NCBI GenBank assembly: GCA_922989275.2
Contig: OV277870.1
Span: forward strand, 40,792,356 to 40,856,355
Length of the DNA stretch: 64,000 nt
DNA from: Gari tellinella
Lineage: Eukaryota > Mollusca > Bivalvia > Cardiida > Psammobiidae
Direction of reading: 5' to 3'
The position numbers and the translations under genes were made by a program. The notes under the pieces were generated by a model that searched no databases, had not been told where the DNA came from, and saw only the letters and a list, made by a program, of their open reading frames with translations. Below, piece after piece: positions 10,191-21,610 of the stretch. The number at the start of each line of letters is the position of its first letter. Within the stretch, counting starts at the first letter, position 1.

Positions 10191-10454
10191 AAGTTTGGAA
10201 GATTAAATGGAATTGATAGAGCCAAACGTCTATGTAAGTTGTGTAATCTACAAGTTAGTGAGTATGAGTACCATGGTATCAAAAGTTGTCCGGAATATAC
10301 AAAAACGCTAACTAAATATCTAGACAGACTATCATGGCCTTAATTATATAAAGTTATTTCCATTATGTCATCATCAAATACAGCAAAATTAAATAATTTT
10401 GCTAAATATATCAAAGAAGCCTCCGAAATTCGTACACATGCCCTACAGTTGTAA
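10191..10454 (+). pseudogene. LINE reverse-transcriptase protein, C-terminal relic
   Basis: Translation in the frame of 10191 gives GRLNGIDRAKRLCKLCN, then SEYEYHGIKSCPEY, a CxxC-H-C zinc-knuckle layout, and later KLNNFAKYIKEASEIR. The same order (TGR..., CxxCN, EYH, C, then a KYVKEA-type helix) is present at the C terminus of the LINE at 37.7-42.2 kb, so this is an L1/Tx1-like ORF2 end from a different family. There is an in-frame TAA after LSWP and no RT domain upstream. What follows to ~10710 may be its 3' UTR, ending with GAATAAAACGGAATAAAC. Confidence 0.65.
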
Positions 10455-10886
10455 TTGTTTCTTATAGAATATGAATTTTTTGCGTATATTACATAATTTA
10501 CACAACCTCCATGTACTATGCGAGCGTTCAATTACACTCATTGATTATTATTATATAGCTTGTGGTTTAACAAATGAGGTTTTCATACTAAATTGTGTAC
10601 ATGTGTTCCTTCGCGCTGTCAATCGACATTTCTGTCGGCGTTCGAGTGGCTCAGATGGGAAGGGGCAAGGAATGTTTGTTTCCTTGGTTTATTCTGAATA
10701 AAACGGAATAAACTTTGGATTTCCTTTTTGCATGTTTGCTCATTTTGGCGGTCCATTCATGCGTCCTCCATTGTTTTATAGTAAAGCTAGCAATTTAAAT
10801 TAAGTATTGAGATGGTAAAATCAACATTACCAGGTTATGTTATAAATAGAATCTAACATTCGTGTTCATACTTTATTGGATTTATA
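10455..10886. other. probable LINE 3' flank and unassigned sequence
   Basis: Could be 3' UTR of the relic up to the AATAAA motifs near 10696-10710; nothing else seen. Confidence 0.3.
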
Positions 10887-10962
10887 AAACTCGACTTTTA
10901 GAAAGCTATAAAAACTTGGCAAGCCTCGTTTTTATTGTTTTCTAAAATACTCGCTTTATAAT
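10887..10962. repeat. short hairpin
   Basis: AAACTCGACTTTTAGAAA and its imperfect complement TTTTCTAAAATACTCGCTTT flank ATAAAAACTTGGCAAGCC. May be a family I derivative. Confidence 0.4.
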
Positions 10963-10984
10963 TCCAACAAATCATGAACACTCA

Positions 10985-11107
10985 TGTTATGTCCATGGCG
11001 CGGCGACTGGTCAGGATCAAAACGGTATGCGACTTGTTTTGAAATTACGACAGTATGGAGGTTAAGGGGTGAACATTTCACGATAAATCTGATCATGAAA
11101 GGGTTAA
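10985..11107 (-). mobile_element. family E MITE, truncated
   Basis: Right part of a reversed E copy: degenerate P1 half (GGCGACTGGTCAGGATC), GACAGTATGGAGG, then GATCATGAAAGGGTTAA. Confidence 0.6.
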
Positions 11108-11448
11108 GAGGCACTAACACAGATCAAACAGCTCTTCAAAAAGAGTGTATAATAAGGGTCTGATTTTTTTCCTTATTGGATTTGCGTATAGTTCCTGGAA
11201 CACTTTTCCTCATTACATTGACCAATGAAACATTTCAGATGAGATGTGTTTTTATAATATACTTACCAATGTTCTGCTCGAAATATTTGCCTTCGGTCTC
11301 TTTGGATATAGCCACTACACACACAACTCGAGTGCTCCGATGCATAAGATATGCAAGGTATAGTAAAAGTCCGTTTATAGTGGGTGTATTTTTCCTATTG
11401 TATTCCCCTCAAGAGAATGGTTAATATTTTTCTAAAACTCTTTATATA
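11108..11448. other. no recognisable feature
   Basis: No repeats or coding signal recognised. Confidence 0.35.
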
Positions 11449-11690
11449 GGGCCCGTTTCATAAAACTTCTTACGACAAAAGTTGTCGTAAGTCAAATTAT
11501 AAAAGTCTCAATTTTTACTTATTTCTCAATCTAATCCTGTCTTGTGACACCTTGTTGGAATCGTCTTGAAAAGACGATTCCAAAGAGGTGTCACAAGACG
11601 GGATTAGATTGAGAAATCAGGAAATAAATATATTTTTGATATTAGACTTACGATCGTTTTTGTCTTAAGATATTTTATGAAACGGGACCC
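11449..11690. mobile_element. family H hairpin element
   Basis: Ends GGGCCCGTTTCATAAAACTT and TTTTATGAAACGGGACCC are inverted. Inside, TTACGACAAAAGTTGTCGTAA is itself palindromic. The centre is a long stem: TCTAATCCTGTCTTGTGACA pairs with its complement across GACGATTCC-type arms. No target duplication is obvious. Confidence 0.75.
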
Positions 11691-12065
11691 TGTTTCATTT
11701 GTTGGAAGGAAATAATACTATTATACATAGTGTTCGATTGAATAACAAAACGATAATCTTATTTACAGTGGACGAGTGATTATTTCACGTTTAAACAACC
11801 TTAATATTATCTGTTTGTATCAATTTTGCTGTGATTGGCTGTAATTCTTTGTTCATAACTCGGTACTACTTTTCCTTAGTCCAGCTGTTCTCTACAAGCG
11901 CTACATACATATTGTTGTAGTGGAATAAAAACAAACACATTCCTATCGATAACAAACTGTTTTTGCTTTCAAGAGGACATCGCCAGTGGCCATAATTTCT
12001 CAGACTTTGTATATAATTACGTTGCTTTTCGACAGTACGATAATAATACATTAAAAAGGACTTCT
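11691..12065. other. no recognisable feature
   Basis: Contains TACAGTGGACGAGTG near 11765, a possible lone TIR, but no matching right end. Confidence 0.35.
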
Positions 12066-12322
12066 TTAACCCATAAACACATATCCTGTTTCTAATATTG
12101 AATAAAGGTGACCATTTAAAGCAGGTAAAAAAGAAAACAGAATGCGCTTTAATGCGCATTCTGCTTTACGTAAAGTTCGCTTTAAGCTATCATCTACCAT
12201 ACTAGGATAAAGAAAATATTTCTTATGGGAGATATTCTTGACTGTTTAAATTGGAATTCATTTCTTCAGCAGAGGAATAAATTAAATACGTTAAAAGGCG
12301 CTTCTATGAGAAAAAGAGTTCA
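12066..12322 (+). mobile_element. family F MITE
   Basis: TTAACCCATAAACACATATCC start, AAAAAGAGTTCAA end (decayed TTAA). P2 hairpin at about 12117-12186 with an altered apex (GCGCTTTAATGCGC). Confidence 0.75.
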
Positions 12323-12617
12323 ATCCATTTAAAGTTCCATTGTGTTTTCAGTCCTTTGCTTAATGTCTGAAATACAATTACGGTTAATAATAATGTTTGA
12401 ACATTCTTATGGGCCAAACTGATCTATGAAATGATGAAGACGGACCTAAATCACCCAAAAGGGCGATTTAAAATCATAACAAACCGAAAATAGAACGTCT
12501 GACATAAACATTACCACACGGCTTAGTATCACGTGATACAGTCGGAATCAATTCACAGTGTGCAACCGTATCTACCTTCGCCCGTTCATCCATCAGTCAG
12601 TTAGACTACATGTATCA

Positions 12618-14035
12618 CACTTTTTTGTCCGCTCTCTAACTCAAATATTTTTTATCCGATCTTCCACAAACTTGCTAAAAATGTTTATTGATATAAACTC
12701 AAGGTTTAGTTTGATTACTACTAAAATCGCATAAGGTATTTTTTAGTTATTGCCTGTTAATTAATAAAAAATAACTGTTTCAGTCATTTTTGAACTCTAA
12801 AACAAACAGTTTTTATCGGATATTCACCAAACATGCTGAAAATATTTATTCATATAAAATTTAGATCTAATTTGATTATTACTAAAATCGCATGTGGCAT
12901 ATCTGAGTTTTTGCCCTTTATGTATTAAAAATGACTGTTTTTAGCAAATTTTGCTCTCTAACACAAAAACGTTTTATTGGATCTTCACCAAACTTGCTGA
13001 AAATGTTTATTGATATAAAATCAAGGTTCATTTTGATTACTACTAAAATCGCATAAGGTATATCTGAGTTATTGCCTGTTTATTATTAAAAAATGACTGT
13101 TTCAGTCATTTTTGCACTCAAGCACATACAGTTTTTATCGGAAATTCACTAAACTTGCTGAAAATGTTTAATTATATAAAATTTAGGTCTAGTTTGATTA
13201 TTACAAACATCGCATGTGGCATGTCTGATTGTTTGCCCTATAAGTATCAAAAATGAATGTTTCAGCATTTTTTGCTTTCTAACACATACAGTTTTTATCA
13301 GATATTTATTTATTAATATAAAATCTAGGTCAATCATCTTAACTACCAAAATCGCACAATGCATGTTGGAGTTATTGTCCTTGAATGACTAAAAATTGAC
13401 TACTTCAGGCTTGTCAGCTTTCTAACTCAAGCAGTTTTAATTGGATCTTCACCAAATTTACTGAAAATAATATTTGTATAAAATCTTGGTCCAGTTCTAT
13501 AAATACCCAAATCGCCGAAGGCATGTGGAGTTATGGTTCTTCAATTTTTAAAATTTTGCTATTTTATCCTTATTTTTGCCCTGTCCACTCTGTAAAAGGA
13601 CCAGTTTTTATTCTATTTTAGCCAAATATTCGGTCAATGGTTGCATGTGCTTCATCTAAGCCGTGTTGGTAAAAAGTTAAGTAATAAATGACCACTGCAT
13701 TTCTCCTTTACCTCTTGAAGGATTTCATTCAACTGTATTCGATTTTTATTGACCTAGATGTAATACCAATACACATTGTCAGCAAGTTTGGTGAAGATCC
13801 AATAAAACGTGTTTGTGTTCGAGAGCAGAAAATGCTGAAACAGTGTTTTTTTAATTATTCAAGGGCAATAACTCAGACATGCCTCATGCGATTTTGCTAG
13901 CTATTAAACCTGACCTAGATTTTATACTAATAAACATTTGTAGCAAGTTTGGTGAAGATCCAAAGAGAAGTGTTTGAGTTAGAGAGCGGACAAGGCTGAA
14001 ACAGTCATTTTCAGCAAGCTTGGTAAAGATTATCC
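12618..14035. repeat. inverted array of ~200 bp tandem repeats (foldback-like)
   Basis: Left arm: at least five diverged direct units of CTCTAACTCAAACAGTTTTT / GGATCTTCACCAAACTTGCT / AATCGCATAAGGCAT at roughly 12640, 12800, 12960, 13120, 13280 and 13420. Right arm (about 13690-14035): two units in reverse orientation (AGCAAGTTTGGTGAAGATCC at about 13781 and 13942). The outer edges are inverted copies: TTGTCCGCTCTCTAACTCAA near 12627 and TTGAGTTAGAGAGCGGACAA near 13974. Long TIRs made of tandem sub-repeats are the hallmark of Foldback elements; coding capacity not seen. Confidence 0.65.
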
Positions 14036-14100
14036 GTATTTTTTTTACACGCTCACCCCCCTGTGAATATTATTTACACGTTTTGACTGGATCTCATAGT

Positions 14101-14280
14101 TTAACCCTGTGCCTACTGGTCGTAACTTTACAAACTGTAACGCGGCGTCTCACCTGGATCCAAACTGTTTGATACTCGTCTTAAGGTTTGTTTAATTAAA
14201 ACAATGCATAAATCTAAACTGAACAAATTTTGCAGACGCCAATGTCAAAGCAGACGTCTGTGCAGCAGAATAAGGGTTAA
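14101..14280 (+). mobile_element. family C MITE with deleted left hairpin arm
   Basis: TTAACCCTGTGCCTACTGG start, AATAAGGGTTAA end. The left P1 arm is missing: sequence goes from CTTTACAAACTG directly to TAACGCGGCGTCTCACCTGG. Confidence 0.8.
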
Positions 14281-15203
14281 CCGTTTCATTTTCAGCGCTC
14301 CAGATAAGTGGGAGTAGTCTGAACTAATCCAACATTTTCTCACTCATTTCAGCACCGAATGCTATGGTGTTACTACTTATTAAACCGTCTATTCGAGACA
14401 ATTTTAGTGAGTATGACACCATTGGGTTTGAAAGCAGAAATAAATATTTTAGTTTTCGAAATACTTCCGTTATCTGGAGCCCTGTATTTACAGAGTTGTA
14501 CTTCTTTCCGTTCACAAGGTCAAATTAAATGGAAGTTATATCCATTAATTAAAAAAAAATTACAAAGCGAATTTCTTAGATAAAGCCGCTTTTTGTGAAA
14601 GAATCACGTCCCATGTAGTTCTAATGGGATCCCAATCAACCATTTTATGCAGGTTTCTAAAAACACAATGCGGCTTTAATTGCGATATTGTTTCTGAAAT
14701 ATTTATTCAAACTGCACAATTTATCATTTTTAGCCAAACATAACAGCTGGTTATTTAGTTTTGTGTAACCCTTGTTCGCACAGATGCAAATACTATCAAT
14801 CCTAAACAGTGGAACCTGGATTTTAAGCGGCGACTGATAAGGTGTTTTACATTCATATGAATTCGTAAATAAACAGCACATAATATTCTAATTATTTTGT
14901 ATAACAGTTTGCCACCTGGTGTGACTATAAAAGACCTTAAACTTCGTCTGACATGATCAAGTTTACATTTAACAAAATAGGCGTCTTAAGTGAGGTACAC
15001 GTGACAGTTGTGAAGTCTTTATAAAATATAGTTCCAAAACATATGTTTAAGTTCTGGACAGACAGACAGACAAGCAAACAAACGGACAAGCGGACAACAT
15101 ACCAAAAGTATACAAAAAGCAGTATGTCCCCGACTGTTTTATGAGAAGGCATACACTTAAAGGAACCCTAAACCCAGGTTTAACCCCCCAGTGGCTATTT
15201 AAG
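14281..15203. other. mostly unassigned; GACA-rich stretch
   Basis: No gene seen. 15056-15092 is a degenerate (GACA)n/(GGACAAGC)n simple repeat. Confidence 0.4.
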
Positions 15204-15370
15204 AAATAATCTATGTTCTACCGTTGTGAAACGGTATTTTACAACGGTTGGGAGTTGTGGTGGGCAGTAATTGACCACGAAGGCCGAAGGCCTGAGTGGT
15301 CAATTCCCGCGCACCACAACGACCGACCGTTGTAAAATACCGTTTCACAACGGTAGAACATAGATTATTT
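15204..15370. mobile_element. 167 bp near-perfect hairpin element
   Basis: Left arm AAATAATCTATGTTCTACCG and GTTGTGAAACGGTATTTTAC; the right arm is the exact complement. The centre TTGACCACGAAGGCC / GGCCTGAGTGGTCAA continues the stem. Likely a foldback MITE; no TSD identified. Confidence 0.75.
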
Positions 15371-15434
15371 CGAATCTAACATGACCAGATTTAAAGAAAT
15401 TAGAAAGGAACTCAAATGTTCCATACTTATTTCC

Positions 15435-15473
15435 TAGGCGGATGCAGTTTTTCGACCGAATAACTGCATCCGC
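15435..15473. repeat. short palindrome
   Basis: GCGGATGCAGTT and AACTGCATCCGC flank TTTCGACCGAAT. Isolated hairpin of unknown origin. Confidence 0.5.
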
Positions 15474-15835
15474 GGCATTACAAGAATCTAACACCCAACA
15501 GCAAATTTACATTTACCGATCCATAATCTGGCATAGAATAAACATTACATGAAACAAGACAGACGAGTGGGAAAATTACAGTAACATGACTGGTTAAAAG
15601 TATATGGTCTTTACGGGATATATGAATAACGTAAGAAATTTAAAAATCATAACGTATGAACGCACGAGGTCAGGTTATGTCAGACGATATCACCGCAGGA
15701 TAAGGGTTCATCCACAGGACACAGCTGTTACCAACACTTTCATTTCTTTAGTTTACTCATAAATGCTTAAATGCTTGTACAAAACATGGTACGAAAGAGT
15801 AATAACGCAGGAAAATGGGTCAGGTAATACAAATA

Positions 15836-16008
15836 CACTAAAACCTCACTACAACGACCACTTCATTAAGTTATTTTTTGTGTTATAGGCAGGTGACTGC
15901 TTAAAGCAAAGTGACATTTAACAGATATCTTTTCAGTTTACTTCCACCTGCATTTGTATACACTAGCCAGCCTTAATTTTAGTGGTCGTTTTTGAAAAGG
16001 TTTTCCTG
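15836..16008. mobile_element. family G MITE, diverged
   Basis: ACACTAAAACCTCACTACAAC start and TTTAGTGGTCGTTTTTG ... GTTTTCCTGTA end. The central hairpin is eroded (GTGACATTTAACAGATAT / CAGTTTACTTCCAC). A GATATCACCGCAGGATAAGG family C tail fragment lies just upstream at about 15680-15707. Confidence 0.55.
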
Positions 16009-16088
16009 TACAATAGATGTCATGTTTCATTTGACATTTTATTAGGACACAGCAGTGTATGGAATAGGTGAACAAAGACAAAGCATTA

Positions 16089-16334
16089 CAGTGGAGAATC
16101 TGTTATTCTTTCCCGTTTAAACGCAAACGTACGCAAACGCAAAGCACTAAAACGTAGAAAAGTACAACTTTTAGACGATTCTGATAATTCATGTTTATCT
16201 TGGTGGCAAACAGTTTGGAGCCTGATCAGACGCCGGGTTACCCGGCGTCTGATCTGGCTCCAAACTGTTTGCACTGTAAATAATAGTTTTAGCGTAAACG
16301 CGTTTATTGGGAAAGAAAAACACATTCTCCACTG
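16089..16334 (-). mobile_element. family A MITE
   Basis: Full 246 bp copy in reverse orientation (GTTTAAACGCAAACG first), TA on both sides. P1 at about 16206-16271 with GGGTTACCC apex. Confidence 0.9.
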
Positions 16335-16549
16335 TAACCCTTTTACTCTCATTGACGTCAAAAAGCATATTTGCAAACAGTTTTGATCCTAATCAGACGC
16401 CTCGTAACGGGCACTTGTTTTGAAATTACGTCAGTTATACTACCTTAAATAAACTTTGAAACTATATTGCAGATAGCAATATTGAAGTTTACGACAATGT
16501 TGCGGTGAAGGGGTAAAACCTCACCATAAATTTGACCATGAGAGGGTTA
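16335..16549 (-). mobile_element. family E MITE
   Basis: Starts TAACCCTTTTACTC directly at the family A target TA and ends GACCATGAGAGGGTTA. P1 has lost most of its right arm (GACGCCTCGTAACGGGCAC). Confidence 0.7.
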
Positions 16550-16737
16550 GTTTGATATTTGCCCATATAATTTATTTTCAGTGGATAATTACACTGTAAA
16601 CTACCGGTATATGTTTGTCAAAAAATAACGATTTGTCGAACTTGATCAATCTGAATTGAAAAACACTTTAATCAACAACAATGCATACATCAATACAGAC
16701 ACATGGACCCTTTGAATATCAAAATGGAGTGTCAAAA

Positions 16738-16797
16738 TGGTAAGATCCTTGTCAGGTGCCGAGCTACTCGGCGTCTGATCAGGATCAAAACTGACCA
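16738..16797. repeat. solo P1 hairpin relic
   Basis: GATCCTTGTCAGGTGCCGAG and CTCGGCGTCTGATCAGGATC form a stem. No TTAACCC or CAGT ends nearby. Confidence 0.5.
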
Positions 16798-16867
16798 AAT
16801 CCTAAACCATCGCAAAACCAGATGCCAAAAAGTGCTATAACAGTAAGATTTGGTTTCACTATGAGAG

Positions 16868-17293
16868 TGACTCTTACACTGCCAATGGCGTCAAATAGCG
16901 ACCTTGCAAACAGTTTGGATCATGATTACGCGGCGTCTGACAGGATCTGAACTTTGTGACACTCGTATTGACATTTATTTAATTAAACAATTTAAAAGTA
17001 TTGCAGACGACACTTCCTATGCAGACTACAGTGGAGAATCTGTTATTCTTTCCCGTACGCAAACGTACGCAAACGCAAAGCACTAAAACGTAGAAAAGTA
17101 CAACTTTTGGATAATTCTGATAATTCATGTTTATCTTGGTGGCAAACAGTTTGGAGCCTGATCAGACGCCGGGTTACCCGGCGTCTGATTTGGCTCCAAA
17201 CTGTTTGTATTGGAAATAATAGGTTTGGCGTAAACGCGTTTATTGGGAAAGAATAACACATTCTCCACTGTATATGTTGGCGGTAAGAGGTTT
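16868..17293 (+). mobile_element. family C relic split by family A copy
   Basis: Left part to 17028 carries GCAAACAGTTTGGATCATG, CGCGGCGTCTGACAGGATC, GACACTCGTATTG and TTGCAGACGACACTTCC...GCAGAC. After the A insertion (17029-17270) the end resumes as TATATGTTGGCGGTAAGAGG, matching GATATCACCGCAGGATAAGG of family C. Confidence 0.6.
17029..17270 (-). mobile_element. family A MITE nested in family C
   Basis: Complete reverse copy with TA at 17027-17028 and 17271-17272. Left arm has CCCGTACGCAAACG, a small deletion relative to CCCGTTTAAACGCAAACG. Confidence 0.9.
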
Positions 17294-17395
17294 AAAGCCG
17301 ACGATAAAACTTGGCATCAAAAGAGGTAAGTTTAATGGGGTTTTTGCACTGTTTGCTCTTTCTTTGGTATGGGAATTTTTAGTAATAACATTATA

Positions 17396-17742
17396 CAGCG
17401 TTCCCTCCCTACAACGGCCCTCCCTTCAACGATTCCCTCCTTACAACAACCCGTTCCACAGTTTCCCGAACAAGACAATTATATCTAACGCTTTTACTGC
17501 TGCAATGTCGTCTGCTGAAAGTTCTCGTCTGCTGTTTTACATAATGGACATTTTGACGAAAAAAATTAATAAGGAGTGACAAACAGCTTGAATCCAGATC
17601 AGACGCCGCGTTTACGCGGCGTCTGATCTGGATTCAAGCTGTTTGCAAATGTACGCCAATTTCCCTCCCTATAATGACTCCCTCCGAACAACGCACATAA
17701 TTCTTGTCTCCCATTGGATGTCGCTGTAGAGAGGGAACGCTG
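17396..17742 (+). mobile_element. family B MITE, full length
   Basis: CAGCGTTCCCTCCCTACAAC to GTAGAGAGGGAACGCTG with TA on both sides. Inside the left arm TCTAACGCTTTTACTGCTGC then TGTCGTCTGC resembles the start of families D/E. P1 at about 17581-17645 is perfect: CTTGAATCCAGATCAG arms and GCGTTTACGCG apex. Confidence 0.9.
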
Positions 17743-17997
17743 TAAAGTAAAACTATTTGCAACTCAATATGAGACATATGCGAAACATAGGATATTCACC
17801 ATCAAATTATTATCGGAGGACAAGCACACTTAATTTCAGTTTAATCTTATTAGCTGAGCTACTTAAGCTAACAAAAGCCTTAACAATTCCTGTTTAACGG
17901 GAATGTATATTCAAACGTATCCCTGTAAAAACGCTTTCTAACGATAATACAAGCACTTTCTTCTCTCTAACAGTTAGTAGTTAAACCTTATTTAATT

Positions 17998-18227
17998 TAC
18001 ATTGATTATGAAACAAGTTCTAACATAGGCAAATCACTATCGAAGGCTCGAATGGTGGCGTATCTGGTCATTTCTGTGGGAGAAAACCGGAGTGCCCGGA
18101 GAAAACCCACGTGTTCGGACGGGCGTCGAATACCCTTTCACATACTGCCCCGACCCGGGATCGAACTCGAGACCGCATTTGGTGAGAAGGGGGTGCGCTA
18201 CCATTGCGCTATCCGAACACCCTCTCC
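17998..18227 (-). mobile_element. tRNA-derived SINE
   Basis: Minus strand: A box TAGCGCAATGG (complement at about 18202-18212), B box GAGTTCGATCCCG (complement at 18156-18168), then a central domain GTGGGTTTTCTCCGGG...ACTCCGGTTTTCTCC (18075-18111). The head is a pol III promoter; the central domain matches my memory of a deeply conserved metazoan SINE domain, whose name I cannot verify. Tail region ends near 18000 without a clear microsatellite. Transcribed by RNA polymerase III if active; moved in trans by a LINE. Confidence 0.75.
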
Positions 18228-19042
18228 AACAGGTACGGTCAACATGTATGTAAATGTTTATACAAGTTGCGTCACAACGGTGAAACTTCGTATATAATGT
18301 TCTTATGCTTTGGAATTCTGATAAATGAATTGATGCTCATTAAAACATACCTAATGTAAAACACATCGCTCGACCCGAATACAGTGAACGTTGATATAAG
18401 TTTTATAACAGTCCACTGGTAACTGTTCGCCTAATTGGCTGCACTCTTGAATATAAATATATTTCTATAAGCACAAAAAAATAACCATCTGACATATGCT
18501 TTAAGATTTTAACAAGGATTAGGAAGAACATTTTGATGTCTAATATTAAAATTAGTTACTACAAATAGTATAGACAATAGTCGATTGCATAAGGTCTGCA
18601 AAGAAATAGTCATTATGACTGCTAGCTTACATCAGACCAGTACTCTATTCTGATATATATCTACAAATATTATTAGCAGAATAAAAGTTTTTAACTCCTA
18701 ACTTAATTGACTGAACAAGACAACTATTTTCCAAGCTAATAAGCTTATCGGGAAAGCATAATTTTAGATTTTGAGGCTTCTCTGATATGAAACTAGACAA
18801 ATGACGTTTTTTGTTTTCAACGGCGCAAAACTATGCCTTCAGCTATTTCGCACTTTCCCTAAATATATTGACAGTGTGCAAACTAATTCTTCTCCATTTC
18901 AATTATTAATTTTGACTAACATCTCTTTATCGGAACCCTGGTGCATGGTTGCTAAAAAAGATGAAAATTAAACGAAAGATTCTGCATGAAATTTAATTGT
19001 GTTTCCCCTCATCCTACTTTACGCTGCCACATGTCCCAAATA
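18228..19042. other. no recognisable feature
   Basis: AT-rich; no termini or reading frames of note. Confidence 0.35.
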
Positions 19043-19209
19043 CATTTGAAACTCGATAAATCTAACTCGCGTTAGTTCGGACATATCCATATTTCAAAGT
19101 TTAAACGTAGCCTAGCCACGTTTTAACTTTGAAATATGGGTATGTTCGACGAAATACATGTACTGTTATTAGTTCGATTTAAGCGAGACGAAGTATCGAG
19201 TTCCGACTG
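19043..19209. mobile_element. family I MITE
   Basis: CATTTGAAACTCGATAAATC start, GTATCGAGTTCCGACTG end. Hairpin CATATTTCAAAGTTTAAACG / CGTTTTAACTTTGAAATATG at about 19088-19139. Confidence 0.75.
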
Positions 19210-19263
19210 TTCTAACAATTAGTCAGGTACATATATATCGTATAATAATGAAGACGTACAGTA

Positions 19264-19433
19264 CAGTAATTATTTCCCCTTAAGACGCAAACGAAGCGCA
19301 AGCGTATTTCCATAAAATATAGACATATATATTTTTTGAAATTCTGAGTTTTCAGTCTAATTTTGGTGCCAAACAGTTAGGAGTCTAATCAGACTTCTAT
19401 CTGTTTGAAATATGAATAATAGTGTTAGAATAA
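19264..19433 (-). mobile_element. diverged family A relic
   Basis: CAGTAATTATTTCCCCTTAA, ACGCAAACGAAGCGCAAGCG, then AAACAGTTAGGAGTCTAATCAG with a collapsed hairpin and AATAATAGTGTTAGAATAAA. Order matches a reversed family A copy. Confidence 0.55.
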
Positions 19434-20189
19434 ATGACTGATCTATCATGTTTTCACAGTTAACGGCCTTGGCGACTGAAATTGTCACCTAATTTCATTA
19501 ATCTTTTTTAAATGAAATATATTCAGTTCTATATGTAACATATAAATGCAAAATTCATAGATTCTGTACTTGTTTATTGTTTGGCCAACGAAAACGCTCC
19601 GTTACCTCGTCCCATTCCGGTGTCCAAAATGGCATTAAAAATTAAACGAGTCTTTCACTTGTCAATTTCCTGTCAAATTCCATGCGTATTTCATGTACAT
19701 GTAGATGATTGAGAAAACGTGTTTGCTCTTTTGAATTTAGGGGAAAGTTTCAGCCGTAAAGGCCGTTTACTGCAAAACCGACAGTCAGATAACTTTGTTA
19801 AAGTAAAATATGTTCAAAAGCATCATTAGATGTCGTATGTTCAATAAACGGTTACGTAATGCTTAAGTTAACAGTGCCCTGGCTATCTTAAAATACAAAG
19901 ACCATTGGTGACACGAGCAAACTCTACTTGAAACCCTATCTTGTTAACTGTTAATTACGATAAGCTATGCTCATTAGCTTTATTTCTCACTGATCCTTCT
20001 TAGACTACAGTATGCTAACCTAATTAAGGAAATTTGCAAACTGTACTTTCAGTGACCTATTTGAACCAATTGACGTCATTACTGATACAGAAAAGTGGAA
20101 CGTTATTATACACACCAAAACGATGTGTCTGGTGGTAAATTAGAATGTTACCATCCGTCCGTTTGTCCACCTGTAGACGGACTATTAGT

Positions 20190-20995
20190 AAAACGAATAC
20201 GATGTATCTCGTTTACTCGAGTGTCCCTGGAGAAAAGGTCAATGTTACAGGGTATGCTTACACTATCACAAATGTCATGTCTGGTCTTTAACTTTTTTAT
20301 TAGTGAATTATTTGCAAAATAGCTTTATACAAATGTGCATTAGACAAAGACAGACAATGTGTCATGCTTATATCAACTTTCCCTAGGTCAAAGAGAACAG
20401 TTACAGTGTAACAAATGTCATGTCCAGTATGTAACTTATTTTACCAGTGAACGGGTTCCAAAATAACTTGGTTAACATGTGCAACTGACAGAGACGATGT
20501 GTTGTATTTAACTCCTGTGTCCATGTGTTAAAGTTTAAGGTCATTGAGTGCGATTACGTTATCAGAAATGTCGTGTCCGGTCTGTTATTTCTTTATCGTG
20601 GAACTGATTTCAAAATAACTTTGCACAAATTTTCACAAGACAAAGACAATGTGTTGTGTTTAATTCCCTTGTTCATTGAGCAAAGGTCAAGGTAATATGA
20701 TACGATTATATTGTGACACATTTAGTTTCTGGTCTGTAATTTCTGTATCAGTGAATGTATTTTAAAGTAACTTGGCACAAATGTTCAACACTCAAACATA
20801 ATATGCCATGTCCAACTCCAAGGTGCATGGTCTAAAGGTTAAGCTCACAGGTTACGATTCTGTTATCACAAATTGCATGTCCGGTCTGTCATTTCTTCGT
20901 CTATGAATATATTTCAAAATACGTTGGCACAAATATTAACCAGAGAAAGACAACATGCCATGTTCCACTGTTGTAGCTATGGGTCAAAAGTTAAG
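20190..20995 (+). repeat. diverged tandem array, ~150 bp period
   Basis: The phrase AATGTCATGTCCGGTCTGTA recurs in altered forms at about 20270, 20417, 20569, 20718 and 20873, each followed by CAAAATAACTTGGCACAAAT-like and GACAAAGACAATGTGTTGTG-like phrases. Spacing 145-155 bp, five units. Not coding in a continuous frame. Confidence 0.7.
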
Positions 20996-21610
20996 AGGGC
21001 ATGAATTTCATGCCCGGCAACATAGACAACATCCCCATATTATTCATGATTAGTTGGTGTAATATTCGACTTTATTACACCTCGCTTTGAGTTACAATGC
21101 TAATTTCCCATAGACCTACAGTTAACATTTTGCATGTCTTTTACATCTATCCAAAATATACTGTCACTCTTTATGATATTCTTTTTGTGACGTCACTCTA
21201 AAGGACATGACTTTTTTTCTCCGTCCTAAAACATGCTGTCAGCATTGACATGAATTTCGCTATGGGCGATAATAGAATCTTTCAAAAAGTGGTAACTTCT
21301 AATCAACTTTTGGCGTTTTCTGTACAAGTTGCTTCCTTTTGTCCATCCCTTAACGATTTGCCACCATTTCGGAAGAGGATATTTGCAACCTAGACAATGA
21401 AAAGACGCTGTGTCTTCAATCTTCTTGTCATAACGTTTTTCTTTCTTTCTTGTAATATAATTATAAACAACGCGACGTCATAGACGACGACGTCGTTTCC
21501 CGCGTTACGTACATGTCCGCGCTAAATTGGTATTCACATCACATTTTATAAAAAAAAAATACAAATAAAACGATTCCAAAGCCAGGGTTGATAAGCTCTG
21601 TGTAATAAAA
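20996..21610. other. unassigned; short palindromes
   Basis: GGGCATGAATTTCATGCCC at 20998-21016 and GACGACGACGTCGT near 21484 are palindromic; otherwise nothing recognised. Confidence 0.4.

Noticed and set aside
18052..18297. 81-codon plus-strand frame
   Set aside because: Antisense to the SINE (tRNA head and central domain), so not a gene.
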